DNA of 64,000 nucleotides from Pseudomonas sp. GR 6-02 (GTDB lineage Bacteria; Pseudomonadota; Gammaproteobacteria; Pseudomonadales; Pseudomonadaceae): NCBI RefSeq assembly GCF_001655615.1, contig NZ_CP011567.1, positions 5,341,001 to 5,405,000 of the forward strand, read 5' to 3'. Shown piece by piece: positions 46,812 to 57,200 of this stretch (position 1 is its first letter; each line of letters starts with the position of its first letter). The notes under the pieces were generated by a model. It saw only the letters and a program-made list of their open reading frames with translations, ran no database searches and was not told where the DNA came from. The position numbers and the translations under genes were made by a program.

Positions 46812-47898
46812 GGCCCGAACCTCCCGTCCGGCGCGCCACTCGTTCGAGGAAGTCTTCACGCTGCTCGGCCAGGGCTTGTGGCCACTGGGCGTAGACATGA
46901 TCGATCACTGATGCCGGCGCCTGCAGGCCCGCCGCTTCGAAGTTATCCACAGCAACCTGCACCAACCCCTGGCATTCGCTGATCAGCGCCTGCTCGCGAC
47001 TTTCATCCCACACGCCCTGCCCGACCATGAAACGCTGCAGACGTTTGATCGGTTCTTCGAGCCAGGCTTGCTTGACTTCGTCCGCCGACCGGTAGCGTGT
47101 GGCATCGTCGGCCGTGGTGTGATCGCCGAGGCGATAACTCAGGCATTCGAGCAACACCGGGCCTTTGCCGTGGCGCGCCCGTTCGAGGGCCGCTTGCACG
47201 CGGTCATACACGGCGAGTATGTCGTTGCCGTCGACCTGCTCACCGTGGAACCCGGCGCCAATGGCTTTCTGCGCCAACGTGGGAGCGCCGCACTGAATTC
47301 GTCGCGGTACCGAAATCGCCCATTGGTTGTTGTTGACCATGAACACCACCGGCAACTGCCAGGCGCCAGCGACATTGAGGGCCTCGAGAAAATCACCTTT
47401 GCTGGTGCCGCCATCGCCGCAGGTGGTGACGGCAACCCGATGCTCGCCACGGATCTTGAATGCGCTGGCGACGCCGCAGGCATGCAGGGCCTGGGTGGCA
47501 ATCGGCACACAGATCGGGAAATCCTGCGCCACCGCCGGGTCGACAAAGTCGCTGCCACGCTCATCGCCGCCCCAATACAACAGGATTTCTTCCATGCGCA
47601 CGCCACGCATCAGTTGCACGGCGGTGTCGCGGTAATACGGGATCAGCACGTCTTCGGCGTGCATCAGGCTGCCGACCGCAACGCCAATGGCTTCCTGGCC
47701 CAGGGTCGGCGCGTAGGTACCGATGCGCCCGGTGCGTTGCAGGGCGACCGCTTTCTGGTCAAAAAGGCGGGTCAGGACCATCTGCCGATACAAGCGCGTC
47801 AACAGATTGAAGTCGTCGGCCCAGGGAGGGAGATCGCAGAGCACCTGGCCGTCAGGGGATAAAAAACGGGTGTAGGGCAGCTCAACCTTGTGAAGCAT
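46804..47898 (-). CDS. 2-oxoacid dehydrogenase E1 alpha subunit
   Basis: 364 residues from ATG 47898 (AGGAG upstream). The thiamine diphosphate motif runs from TCGDGGTSKGDF to VVFMVNNNQWAIS (GDG-x(n)-NN). RTGRIGTYAPTLGQEAIGVAVG and YRDTAVQLMRG are also family features. Partner of the E1beta encoded next. An upstream in-frame extension to 47994 has no ribosome binding site. It follows the leucine-dehydrogenase-like gene by 116 nt on the same strand. Confidence 0.93.
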   Translation of the reverse strand: MLHKVELPYTRFLSPDGQVLCDLPPWADDFNLLTRLYRQMVLTRLFDQKAVALQRTGRIGTYAPTLGQEAIGVAVGSLMHAEDVLIPYYRDTAVQLMRGVRMEEILLYWGGDERGSDFVDPAVAQDFPICVPIATQALHACGVASAFKIRGEHRVAVTTCGDGGTSKGDFLEALNVAGAWQLPVVFMVNNNQWAISVPRRIQCGAPTLAQKAIGAGFHGEQVDGNDILAVYDRVQAALERARHGKGPVLLECLSYRLGDHTTADDATRYRSADEVKQAWLEEPIKRLQRFMVGQGVWDESREQALISECQGLVQVAVDNFEAAGLQAPASVIDHVYAQWPQALAEQREDFLERVARRTGGSGHE

Positions 47899-48014
47899 CA
47901 CAGGGCTCCTGGCACGCGGGGTCGGCGTGCGATTGTCAGGCCCGACGTTTGTGGCGCAGGGCTTGGGGAGCAAGTTGGCCGGATAGGCACTCACTCCTTT
48001 ATCGATTCAAACGT

Positions 48015-49034
48015 TTACCGGTACAGCACTTTCTCTGCCAACTCATCCGCTACCCTGGCCGGAGAACGTTTTTCCGCCTGGGCATGGGCAAAGACTTCGG
48101 TCAGCCGTGAACTGATTTTCGACAGGTGCGCGGTGATGGTCGTCAGCTCTTCCCCACGGTGTTTGAGCGACACGTAGATCAGCCCGCCGGCGTTGATCAC
48201 GTAATCCGGCGCATACAGAATGCCCCGGCGTTCCAGCTGATCGGCGACTTCCAGATGGGTCAGTTGGTTGTTGGCCGAACCTGCGACCGCCGAGCAACGC
48301 AACTGCGTCACGCTGGTCCTGTTAAGCACACCGCCCAAGCCACAAGGCGCGAGAATGTCGCAAGGGGTGCTGAGCAGCGCTTCGTTGGCGATCGGATGAG
48401 CGCCCAACTGCTCCATGGCCAGTTGTACTTTGCCGTGATCGATGTCGCTGACCAGCAGCTCGGCGCCGGCAGCGTGCAGCTGCTCGGCCAGGGCATAACC
48501 AACATTGCCCAGGCCTTGAACGGCAATGCGCAGCCCTTCCAGATTATCGCTGCCCAAGCGGGCCATGGCGGTGCTGCGGATGCCGGCGAATACGCCCATG
48601 GCGGCATGCGGTGCTGGGTCCCCCGCAGCGGTGGTACTGGTGACGAATTGCGTATGTTGGGCGATGCAGTCCATGTCCGCCACCGAGGTGCCGGCGTCGA
48701 TGGCGGTGATGTAGCGACCGTCGAGCTGATTGATCCAGCGCCCGAACGCTTCGAATACTGCGGCGCGGTTTTCCACATGGGCCGGGCGAATAATCACCGC
48801 AACGCCACCGCCCTGAGCCAGGCCAGCCAGGGCCGCCTTGTAACTCATGCCTTGGGCGAGGCGCACAGCATCCTCGATCGCGGATTCATCGCTGGGGTAG
48901 GCAAGGTAACGACACCCGCCCAAGGCAGGTCCCAGGCGGCTGTTATGGATGGCAATCACCGCCTTCAACCCGGTGACCGGATCGACGCTCAGGTGCAGCG
49001 ATTCAAGGCGAGTGCTTTGCATGAGAGCGAACAT
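48015..49034 (-). CDS. Leucine/Glu/Phe/Val dehydrogenase homologue with altered active site
   Basis: 339 residues with the amino-acid dehydrogenase fold: substrate domain with LGPALGGCRYL and the Rossmann motif VQGLGNVGYALAEQL. Leucine dehydrogenases use two lysines. The first is present (K66 in GMSYKAAL). The second, in the GGGK motif, is replaced by valine here (V78, codon GTT at 48801-48803, AQGGGVAVI). The enzyme may be inactive or have a changed activity. If active it would deaminate branched-chain amino acids to feed the E1/E2 complex downstream. Confidence 0.88.
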   Translation of the reverse strand: MFALMQSTRLESLHLSVDPVTGLKAVIAIHNSRLGPALGGCRYLAYPSDESAIEDAVRLAQGMSYKAALAGLAQGGGVAVIIRPAHVENRAAVFEAFGRWINQLDGRYITAIDAGTSVADMDCIAQHTQFVTSTTAAGDPAPHAAMGVFAGIRSTAMARLGSDNLEGLRIAVQGLGNVGYALAEQLHAAGAELLVSDIDHGKVQLAMEQLGAHPIANEALLSTPCDILAPCGLGGVLNRTSVTQLRCSAVAGSANNQLTHLEVADQLERRGILYAPDYVINAGGLIYVSLKHRGEELTTITAHLSKISSRLTEVFAHAQAEKRSPARVADELAEKVLYR

Positions 49035-49217
49035 CGTAGGGCTCCCGAATCACTTCTTGTAGTCGCCAGTATAGGCTTGCGCACAAAAATTGCAGAAGCG
49101 CACAGGAATAAGCAGCGCGGCTTTAAAGGTTTTCGGACATAACCTGTTACGGCCTGTGTTCAGCACTGGACGAAAGCCTGCGACGGGGCTAAAACGAGGC
49201 ATTCCCCGGAGATTTTG

Positions 49218-50021
49218 ATGACCCCGCGCCAACGCTTTTTCGACTGTCTGCAACGATCACCGCCCGCGCTGTTCGAGGCGGCGTTGTGGATCGCCGTCGA
49301 ACACGATAAAGAGCTGAATCCCGAAACTGTGCTGGCGGACTTCAAGGACCTGCAACAGCGGGTCAGCTACGGATTGCCGATGCTGCCGGTAAATGAGTTG
49401 GCGCAACCGTTGTTGCGGCGCATGAATGACCTGGGGTTCGCCCAGGACGACTTCACGCCCTTGCGCCCGCAAGTGGCGTTGCTCCATAAAGTGCTGGAAC
49501 GCCGGCGCGGCCAGCCATTGGCGCTGGGCCTGATTGCCCTGGAGCTGGCCAGAAGACTGGAAATCCCCATGGTCGGGGTCAACTTCCCCGGGCATTTCCT
49601 GCTGCGGGTGCAAGGCGCCGATCACCTGCTCGACCCGTGCGGCGGGCGCCGGCTGTACCCCAACGATTGCCGTGAACTGCTGCAACGCCAGTACGGCCCG
49701 AACATGCAGCTCAGCGCCGAGCATTTGCAGACCGCCGAACCTGCGCAGATGCTGCAACGGCTGTCACGCAACCTGCGCCAGTTGTACCTCACGAACGATG
49801 ACTACATCGACGCCCTGATCGACGCCGAGCGCGTGCTGGAGCTGGGCAACGCCAACGCCTCCGACTACCTGGCCCGGGCCAGCCTCTATCAACGGCTGGA
49901 CTGCCCGAATGCCGAGCGTTTTGACCTGGAACACGCGCTACTGCTCTGCGACGACCCGATCCAGCGGATTCGCCTGACCGAACGGTTGGGGCACTTGCCG
50001 CCCAACGCCATCGTCCACTGA
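49218..50021 (+). CDS. SirB1/transglutaminase-like protein
   Basis: 267 residues with the SirB1 N-terminal transglutaminase-like region (LLHKVLERRRGQPLALGLIALELARRLEIPMVGVNFPGHFLLRV and DPCGGRRL), followed by TPR-like helices. These proteins lack a known activity. In relatives they are found near prmC or as stand-alone genes. ATG 49218 has CCGGAGA upstream; an adjacent TTG codon is less likely. Confidence 0.88.
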   Translation: MTPRQRFFDCLQRSPPALFEAALWIAVEHDKELNPETVLADFKDLQQRVSYGLPMLPVNELAQPLLRRMNDLGFAQDDFTPLRPQVALLHKVLERRRGQPLALGLIALELARRLEIPMVGVNFPGHFLLRVQGADHLLDPCGGRRLYPNDCRELLQRQYGPNMQLSAEHLQTAEPAQMLQRLSRNLRQLYLTNDDYIDALIDAERVLELGNANASDYLARASLYQRLDCPNAERFDLEHALLLCDDPIQRIRLTERLGHLPPNAIVH

Positions 50022-50046
50022 TCCCACAGGGGTCAATGTGAAGCCA

Positions 50047-50682
50047 TCAAGGGGTATCGGGCTGATTCGCCGGATGCGCCTTGATGAACGCCGGATGTTG
50101 CGCCGCCAACGCTGCCACTCGACGAATACGCGGGTAGGCGTCCAGTGAAATATTGAAACGCTCGGCCGCATACAGCTGCGGGATCAGGTAAACGTCCGCC
50201 AGCCCCGGTTGATCGCCGAAGCAATAACCGGCGTCACCGATCAACTGCTCCACCGTCGCCAACCCTTGACTGATCCAGTGACCGATCCACTCGACCACTT
50301 GCGGCTCATCGTGCCCCAACTGCCGCAGCTTATTGAGCACGCTGACGTTGTGCAGTGGGTGAACGTCGCAGCCGATCACCGCCGCCACTCCACGCTCGTG
50401 GGCGCGGGCGGCGAGGTCTTTGGACAGCAGCGGCACCTGTGGATAACGTTCCTCCAGGTACTCGATGATCGCCGGTGACTGGATCAGCAATTCGCCTTCA
50501 TCGGTGCGCAAGGCCGGCACCCGGCCTTGCGGGTTGATGCCCAGATACGCCGGCTGGCGATGTTCGCCCCCCTGCGGTGCGATCAGGTTGACCGGCAGTG
50601 CCTGGTAATCCAGCCCCTTCAACGCCAGCGCAATGCGTACCCGGAAAGACGAGGTCGAACGGTAATAGGTATAGAGTTCCAT
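50047..50682 (-). CDS. maiA: Maleylacetoacetate isomerase
   Basis: 211 residues of the zeta-class glutathione transferase family. It isomerises maleylacetoacetate to fumarylacetoacetate with glutathione. The active-site serine region YRSTSSFRVRIALALKGL and the LLIQSPAIIEYLEERYP GSH-binding segment are present. Last gene of the homogentisate operon, 12 nt after fahA. Confidence 0.95.
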   Translation of the reverse strand: MELYTYYRSTSSFRVRIALALKGLDYQALPVNLIAPQGGEHRQPAYLGINPQGRVPALRTDEGELLIQSPAIIEYLEERYPQVPLLSKDLAARAHERGVAAVIGCDVHPLHNVSVLNKLRQLGHDEPQVVEWIGHWISQGLATVEQLIGDAGYCFGDQPGLADVYLIPQLYAAERFNISLDAYPRIRRVAALAAQHPAFIKAHPANQPDTP

Positions 50683-50694
50683 GGGCCGATCCTC

Positions 50695-52002
50695 TTAGCG
50701 CGCCGGCAGCACTTTGCCGCGGCACTCGCCGAAACCGATGGAAGCAAAACCCTCACGGCTGCAACGTCCCCGCAGGATGATTTCGTCGCCATCCTCGAGG
50801 AATTTACGCACCTCACCCGAGGCCAGTTCGATCGGCTTTTTACCGCCCTCGGTGATTTCCAGCAGGCTGCCGAACTGACCGCTTTCAGGGCCGGACAGCG
50901 TGCCCGAACCGAACAGGTCGCCGGCCTGCAACTGGCAACCGTTGACACTGTGGTGCGCCACCATCTGCGCAACGGTCCAGTACATGTGTTGGGTATTGCT
51001 GAGGGTCAGGCGATGGGCCGGCAGATTCTGTTCGCGCATCGATTCGGTCAGCAGCAGCACTTCGAGTTCGATGTCGAAGGCACCGGCCGCCTGATCACGT
51101 TTGTCGAACAGGTAAGGCAGCGGCTGCGGGTCGCCTTCCGGGCGCGCCGGCTGCGCACGACGGAACGGTTCCAGCGCTTCGGCCGTCACCACCCACGGCG
51201 AAATGCTGGTGATGAAACTCTTGGACAGGAACGGCCCCAGCGGCTGGTATTCCCAGGCCTGGATATCCCGCGCCGACCAGTCGTTGAGCAGGCAGAAACC
51301 GGCGATGTGATCGGCGGCGTCACCGATGGCGATCGAGTCGCCCATGGCATTGCCCGGGCCAATCCAGATGCCCAGCTCCAGTTCGTAATCCAGGCGTGCG
51401 CACGGGCCAAACGTCGGCTCGGTCTGACCGGCCGGCAGGGTCTGGCCTTTCGGACGCCGCACGTCGGCGCCGGACGGACGAATGGTCGAGGCGCGGCCGT
51501 GGTAACCGATCGGCACGTACTTGTAGTTCGGCAGCAACGGGTTATCCGGGCGGAACAGTTTGCCGACATTCTGTGCGTGCTCGATGCCAACGTAGAAGTC
51601 GGTGTAGTCGTTGATCTTCGCCGGCAGGTGCATCTGGCAATCCGCCGCCAGCGGCAGCAGTTTTGCGCCTTGGGCTTCGATCTTGCCGTGCAGGGTGCTG
51701 CCTTCCTTGAACAACTCGATCAAGCGTTCACGCAGGGCGACGCGAGCCTCGCGACCCAGCTCGAAAAATGCATTCAACTGGCCGCCACGGGTGGCTTCGA
51801 CGGCGGTCCGCGCGGCACCGTCGTCGAACAGCCCGGCATCGAGTGCCGCTCCCAGATCAAAGATATGGTCGCCGATCGCCACGCCACTGCGCGGCGCTCC
51901 GCCCTTCACGCTGAACACACCCAACGGCAGGTTTTGCAGCGGGAAATCCGCGTGGCCGTTGGCGGAGGCAACCCAGCTACGAGTGATGGAAGTCTGAGTC
52001 AT
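50695..52002 (-). CDS. fahA: Fumarylacetoacetase
   Basis: 435 residues. It hydrolyses fumarylacetoacetate to fumarate and acetoacetate. The N-terminal SH3-like domain and the C-terminal FAH domain (DYTDFYVGIEHAQNVGKLFRP, DYELELGIWIG, LLNDWSARDIQAWEYQPLGPFLSKSF, SGTLSGPESGQFGSLLEI) are intact, with the Asp/Glu metal ligands. Its start follows the hmgA stop by only 3 nt. Confidence 0.96.
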   Translation of the reverse strand: MTQTSITRSWVASANGHADFPLQNLPLGVFSVKGGAPRSGVAIGDHIFDLGAALDAGLFDDGAARTAVEATRGGQLNAFFELGREARVALRERLIELFKEGSTLHGKIEAQGAKLLPLAADCQMHLPAKINDYTDFYVGIEHAQNVGKLFRPDNPLLPNYKYVPIGYHGRASTIRPSGADVRRPKGQTLPAGQTEPTFGPCARLDYELELGIWIGPGNAMGDSIAIGDAADHIAGFCLLNDWSARDIQAWEYQPLGPFLSKSFITSISPWVVTAEALEPFRRAQPARPEGDPQPLPYLFDKRDQAAGAFDIELEVLLLTESMREQNLPAHRLTLSNTQHMYWTVAQMVAHHSVNGCQLQAGDLFGSGTLSGPESGQFGSLLEITEGGKKPIELASGEVRKFLEDGDEIILRGRCSREGFASIGFGECRGKVLPAR

Positions 52003-52005
52003 GGG

Positions 52006-53310
52006 TTATCTCCGGGTCGGGTCGAAAGTGGCGGGCAACGAGGCCCAGCAGGCGTCGTAATCGTTTTGCAGCTGTGGGCAATCCAGGGCGAACCGGCTCG
52101 GGCGCAGCACCTGGCTGGTCTCGAACATGAAAGCCATGGTGTTGTCGATTTTAGCCGGCGCCAGTTCAGCGTTGATCGCCTTGGTGCAGGTCTCGCCATC
52201 GGGGCCGTGAGCACTCATGCAGCTGTGCAATGAGGCGCCGCCCGGCACGAAACCTTCGGCTTTGGCATCGTACTCGCCCTTGATCAGGCCCATGTATTCG
52301 TTCATCAGGTTGCGGTGGAACCACGGCGGACGGAAGGTTTTCTCGGCCACCATCCAGCGTGGCGGGAAGATCACGAAGTCGAGGTTGGCCAGACCGTGCA
52401 CGCTGGTCGGCGAGGTCAGGACGGTGAAAATCGACGGATCCGGGTGATCGAAACTCACCGTGCCAATGGTGTTGAAGCGACGCAGATCATATTTGTACGG
52501 CACGTTATTGCCGTGCCAGGCGACCACGTTCAGCGGCGAATGATCGAGCTCGCAGCCCCACAACTGGCCGAGGAATTTCTGCACCAGGGTAGTCGGTTGC
52601 TTGAGGTTTTCGTAATGCGCCACCGGGGTCAGGAAGTCGCGGGGGTTGGCCAGGCCGTTGCTGCCGATCGGCCCCAGGTCCGGCAGGCGCAGTGGCGCGC
52701 CGTGGTTTTCGGCCACGTAGCCCCGCGCTTGCGGATCGAGCAGTTCGATGCGGAATTTCAGCCCGCGAGGCAACACGGCGATTTCCAGCGGCTCCAGTTC
52801 CAGCACGCCCAGTTCGGTGGCGATGCGCAGGCGGCCCAGTTCCGGTACCAACAGCAGTTCGCCGTCGGCGTTGAAGAACACCCGCTCCATGGAACGGTTG
52901 GCGCGGTAGTTGTAGATGCTGATCCCGGCCGGTTTATCCGCGCCCGAATTGGCGGCCATGCTCACCAGCCCGTCGATGAAATCGGTGGGCTCGGTCGGAA
53001 TGTCCAAGGGGTTCCAGCGCAGGCGATTGGGGGTCACTTCACCCAACGGACCACCGGCCAGTTGCCGATCCAGTTTGACGAATGCCGGGTGATTGGCCGA
53101 CGGCTGAATGCGGTACATCCAGGTCCGGCGTGCTTCGCTGCGGGCCATGGTGAACGCAGTGCCGGAGAACAGCTCGGTGTACAGGCCGTAAGGGGCTTTT
53201 TGCGGGGAGTTCTGGCCGATGGGCAGTGCGCCGGGCAACGCTTCGCTGCTGAATTCGTTGCCAAAGCCTGACTGATAAGCCAGCGCTGGCGCCGTTGAAT
53301 CGAGGTTCAT
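52006..53310 (-). CDS. hmgA: Homogentisate 1,2-dioxygenase
   Basis: 434 residues. The non-heme iron enzyme opens the ring of homogentisate from tyrosine/phenylalanine breakdown, giving maleylacetoacetate. The iron-ligand segments [19 protein letters not shown] and [15 protein letters not shown] are visible, along with [24 protein letters not shown] lies just upstream of the ATG. First gene of hmgA-fahA-maiA; loss of this gene in pseudomonads gives brown pyomelanin. Confidence 0.97.
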   Translation of the reverse strand: MNLDSTAPALAYQSGFGNEFSSEALPGALPIGQNSPQKAPYGLYTELFSGTAFTMARSEARRTWMYRIQPSANHPAFVKLDRQLAGGPLGEVTPNRLRWNPLDIPTEPTDFIDGLVSMAANSGADKPAGISIYNYRANRSMERVFFNADGELLLVPELGRLRIATELGVLELEPLEIAVLPRGLKFRIELLDPQARGYVAENHGAPLRLPDLGPIGSNGLANPRDFLTPVAHYENLKQPTTLVQKFLGQLWGCELDHSPLNVVAWHGNNVPYKYDLRRFNTIGTVSFDHPDPSIFTVLTSPTSVHGLANLDFVIFPPRWMVAEKTFRPPWFHRNLMNEYMGLIKGEYDAKAEGFVPGGASLHSCMSAHGPDGETCTKAINAELAPAKIDNTMAFMFETSQVLRPSRFALDCPQLQNDYDACWASLPATFDPTRR

Positions 53311-53340
53311 GGAGCCTCCTGAACGGGAAGTTATTTTTAT

Positions 53341-53374
53341 CGTAATTCAATTACGCATAACGTAATTTGATTGG
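53341..53374. promoter_or_regulatory. Candidate HmgR operator
   Basis: Perfect palindrome CGTAATT-C-AATTACG (53341-53355) followed by a second half-copy CGTAATTTGATT from 53361. It lies between the divergent hmgA and IclR genes. HmgR of P. putida represses hmg genes by binding a palindrome in this interval. Confidence 0.6.
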
Positions 53375-53428
53375 TATTGACCGTCAAGCTATAAAGACGC
53401 CCATTCGTCCCGGGATCACACCGCCTCC

Positions 53429-54211
53429 ATGACCAGCGAAAGCAACGGTAAACAGAAAGTCCGCTCGGCCGAAGTCGGCACCGACATCCTCAAGGCCCTC
53501 GCCGAGCTGTCGCCCTCGACCTCGCTGTCGCGTCTGGCCGAACACGTGCAGATGCCGGCGAGCAAGGTTCACCGTTATCTACAAGCGCTGATCGCCAGCG
53601 GTTTTGCCGAGCAGAACCCCGCCACCAACCATTACGGCCTGGGCCGTGAAGCGCTGCGAGTCGGCCTGGCTGCCCTGAACAGTATGGACGTGCTGAAAGT
53701 CGCCGCTCTGCCTCTGGCCGAGTTGCGTGATGACTTGAATGAAACCTGTTTTTTAGCGGTGTGGGGCAATCAGGGCGCGACGGTGGTGCACATCGAGCCG
53801 GCGGTGCGAGCGGTGACGGTGGTCACGCAATTGGGCTCGGTATTGCCGTTACTCAGTTCATCCACTGGCCTGGTATTTGGCGCTTACCTACCAAAGCGGG
53901 AAACCGTGGACTTGCGCGATCAGGAACTTCACAACACCACTGACCACATCTTGGCGGACGATCAGACCTATGCAGCCTTATGCGAACAGATCCGCGAACG
54001 CGGCCTGCATCATGTGCATGGGTTGCTGATGCCGGGAGTGGATGCGTTGTCGGCACCGGTGTTCAACGCTGTCGGCCAGGTGGCGGCGGTGATGACCATC
54101 GTCGGCCCGACCTCGTTGTTCCATGCCGACGAAAACGGCCCGGCGGCGCAGCGATTGCTGGCAGCGACGCGGGCCGTGAGTTGGCGGATGGGTTACCAGG
54201 TTGAAACGTGA
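53429..54211 (+). CDS. hmgR: IclR-family regulator of homogentisate genes
   Basis: 260 residues with an N-terminal winged HTH (GTDILKALAELSPSTSLSRLAEHVQMPASKVHRYLQALIASGFAEQ) and an IclR effector-binding domain (RELGL-type ETCFLAVWGNQGATVVHIEP and LLSSSTGLVFGAYLP). Divergent from hmgA; in P. putida the equivalent HmgR is a repressor relieved by homogentisate. Assigned by family plus position. Confidence 0.9.
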   Translation: MTSESNGKQKVRSAEVGTDILKALAELSPSTSLSRLAEHVQMPASKVHRYLQALIASGFAEQNPATNHYGLGREALRVGLAALNSMDVLKVAALPLAELRDDLNETCFLAVWGNQGATVVHIEPAVRAVTVVTQLGSVLPLLSSSTGLVFGAYLPKRETVDLRDQELHNTTDHILADDQTYAALCEQIRERGLHHVHGLLMPGVDALSAPVFNAVGQVAAVMTIVGPTSLFHADENGPAAQRLLAATRAVSWRMGYQVET

Positions 54212-54263
54212 CGTAATAAAGCGGAATTATCACCGCCCGCTATTAATCCACTCTTCTCCCTGC

Positions 54264-57200
54264 TCAGCGAACAGAGGTTGTTACCGAACCGGTTGTATTC
54301 GCGAGAGACCGACCCGCCACATAGGTCAGATAATTTACGCCGACCTCAACACCGGTAACGGTTGAAACGATTCCGGCAAAATCGTTGATTCTGGAAAGGA
54401 GACTCAGGCCGGCATTTGCACCGCCAATGCCCGCAACGGTACCCACATAGAGAGAAATCAACCCGACCCATGCAGCTGAAAAATGCCCGTTTGCCTGTTT
54501 TTCATACCCGTTGTGGTGAGCGATTACCCCTAGCACAATTGATCGCGTTGCCTTCAATAACGTGGCTGCGACCCCGACCGGTGGAATGAAGAGCGAAACA
54601 ATGTCCACCGCAAATTCGGCAACAATTAGCGTGTCGCGCCAGAATGCTTCGGAAAGACTGGTCGTCTGGTCATCCGTCTCGGCGATGAAAAGCTCGATCA
54701 TCGGCGCGTAGTCATCCGATAAGCGGATAGGCCGTCCGGGTGTTAGCGTGAAATCATGGTATCCTTTCAGAACCTCGAACAAATAAGCGCGCACAACCTC
54801 TTGATCTCTACTTCGGACACTTTTAACAATATCCCATCGCGCGTGCATCTTCAGTTCCGCGGCATAGGATTCCAGTGAAACAAAGTTCTTGCCATCGTAA
54901 GCCGCTGGCAGATAAATAATCTTTTCAGTTGTGCCTTTGCGAGCAAAGACGTACCCACCTTCAACGCGCTTGCCGTTGACGACAAACCTGTAGACTTCGC
55001 CATTGGCAGTATTTGCAGTAATGTGCAACTCTTCGAGCACCGCATTCAGCCAGGTATATTGCTCCACGCTCAAATTGCCTTGCATTCTCTGAGTCAGAGC
55101 ATCGAACTGGAGTTTGTTTTGCTTGAGCTTGCCATACACCTCAGGTCTTGTTGACAGATCTCCGACCCCGGGATTGAGGAAAGTGCGCTTCAAATAATCG
55201 ATGTATTGATCCCCTGGCAACACTCCAATCAAGTCGTTGATCACTGTTGCACTCAGCCTTCCCACCGAGGTGCCGTCTCTTGACCTGAACGTAGCCGTTC
55301 TCAATTGATCACGAACATTGACCAGACTTTTGACCACCGTGTCAAACCACGCAAGAGCCTTTACAAAAGAACTGGTGTCGCTGCGCCAGATTTCCCAATT
55401 AATAAACAGTTGAGTCAGGGTCATTGGCTGATGACCTGCAATTGTGATCTCAACCTGGTCCGGATCGATTTCCGGGTGTGGCCCCGAGCGGCGTAAATAG
55501 TCATTGACTTGCTTTTTCACCAATTCCCGAGCAAACACCTGAAACGGCTGTACATTCACCTTATCTTTCGCCAGTTCATAAATGGCGCTTTGTTCAGTAG
55601 TCAGTCGAGCCAGGCATTGCCGTTCAGACAGCTTCGCTTGCCTGAACCAACCAGGCGTAACAAATTCGACCTCGTACTGCGCCCATGCCAGTAACTGCCT
55701 GACACTGTCTTCGAAGCGTCTTTGGGGAAGAGACAGCCATGTAACGGTATTGATTCTTGACCCTTGACCAGCTATGGCCGCTGCTCCAGATTTATCTATT
55801 TCGTCAACCAGCTTGCTGCGATCCTTCAAATGGCATTGATCGATCAAGTAATCCTTACCGCCCGGAACAAGCACCCATTTCGCAACGTGCTCCTTGAGCA
55901 ACCAAACATTATCGAACTCAAACCAGTCTTTACCTCCCGGCGCGCCTGGCGCATATAACACACAAGGAACAAGCGCACCATTGCTTTTAGACGTATAAAC
56001 GGTGAGTTCCTTGAATGCCTGATAATCATCACGAAAAGAAAGACCATGAGTGGTCAATGATGTATCGCCGAGATTGCAACGTTTCACCATATCCAGACTT
56101 TGCACCTTCAAATGACCTTGCAGCCCGGCGGCGAATACCGACAAGGCCGTCACTCTTGCCAGGTTTTCATGGATAGCGTCTTGTACTTCTGGCTCTTTAT
56201 AGGCAGCGTTCCGCAGCGCTGCGTACTTCATCCGCACATCGAGCGTTTCGATGGCCGACTCGATGAATGAAGGGGTCAAATCCCGCGCATGTTCGCCGTT
56301 GATCTTGAGCTGATAGCGGGCGGCTTTATCATGCAAACCGTACATAAAAAGTTCGGTTAACGTTTTCGTTTCTTGATGCCTGATTTCCTTCACGCCCATA
56401 CGGAAATTGTAGTTCAAGGTCACGAGGACAAAATCAGGATCGACATGCAGTGCAGCACGCCGAAAAATAAAGTCTTGAACACTGTTTCGTGTATAGGCTT
56501 TCAGCGACGCGACATGACCCACTCGTTGATGCAGATCTACTTCACTTTGAAGCAGGGTGCGCTCCAGATCGACATAAATCTTCTGGTCCCTTTCGCTACT
56601 GCGCTTCAACCATTCAGGCCACGCATTTTTACTGATCAACTTGATCAGCGCGGCGGTGCGATGTTTCGCATTTTCAAGCAGCTCCTTCAAGGGCAGGAGG
56701 GCGTTAACTTCTCGGATCACATTCTCCTTGTCCGTGCGCGAGCCACTCAACCCCTTGAGTTGACGACTGATGTCAGCACGTTGCTTTGCCAACAGCGCGT
56801 CTGTGCCAACACCGAATACATCCGTATCAATTCGTGGATAACGAATCTCTGGATCAGCCTCGACCTTCTGCGCGTCTTCAACTGCCAAGTCCTTCAGCAA
56901 TTCGCCACGACTCGCTGGCGTACTCAGGCGTTTCCGGACTTCTTGATGCAGCGCTGCCGACGTAGCGAACTTTTCCACCCCTGCGTTCGCCGTATATAAA
57001 ATCATGGCACTGTCCGCCGCAGGAACAATCGCCCCTGACGACTGACCATCCAGACGCATGACAAAAGCCGAAGCCAATGTTTTGAAGACGCCATCGTGCA
57101 GTTGGACAGCAACGCCATAAAATGCGCTGGGAACCAGAGGACCGGTCAACGCGAAAATCTTTTTTTCGTCTTCCGGTGTGACACCGCCCTCTTGCGTTAC

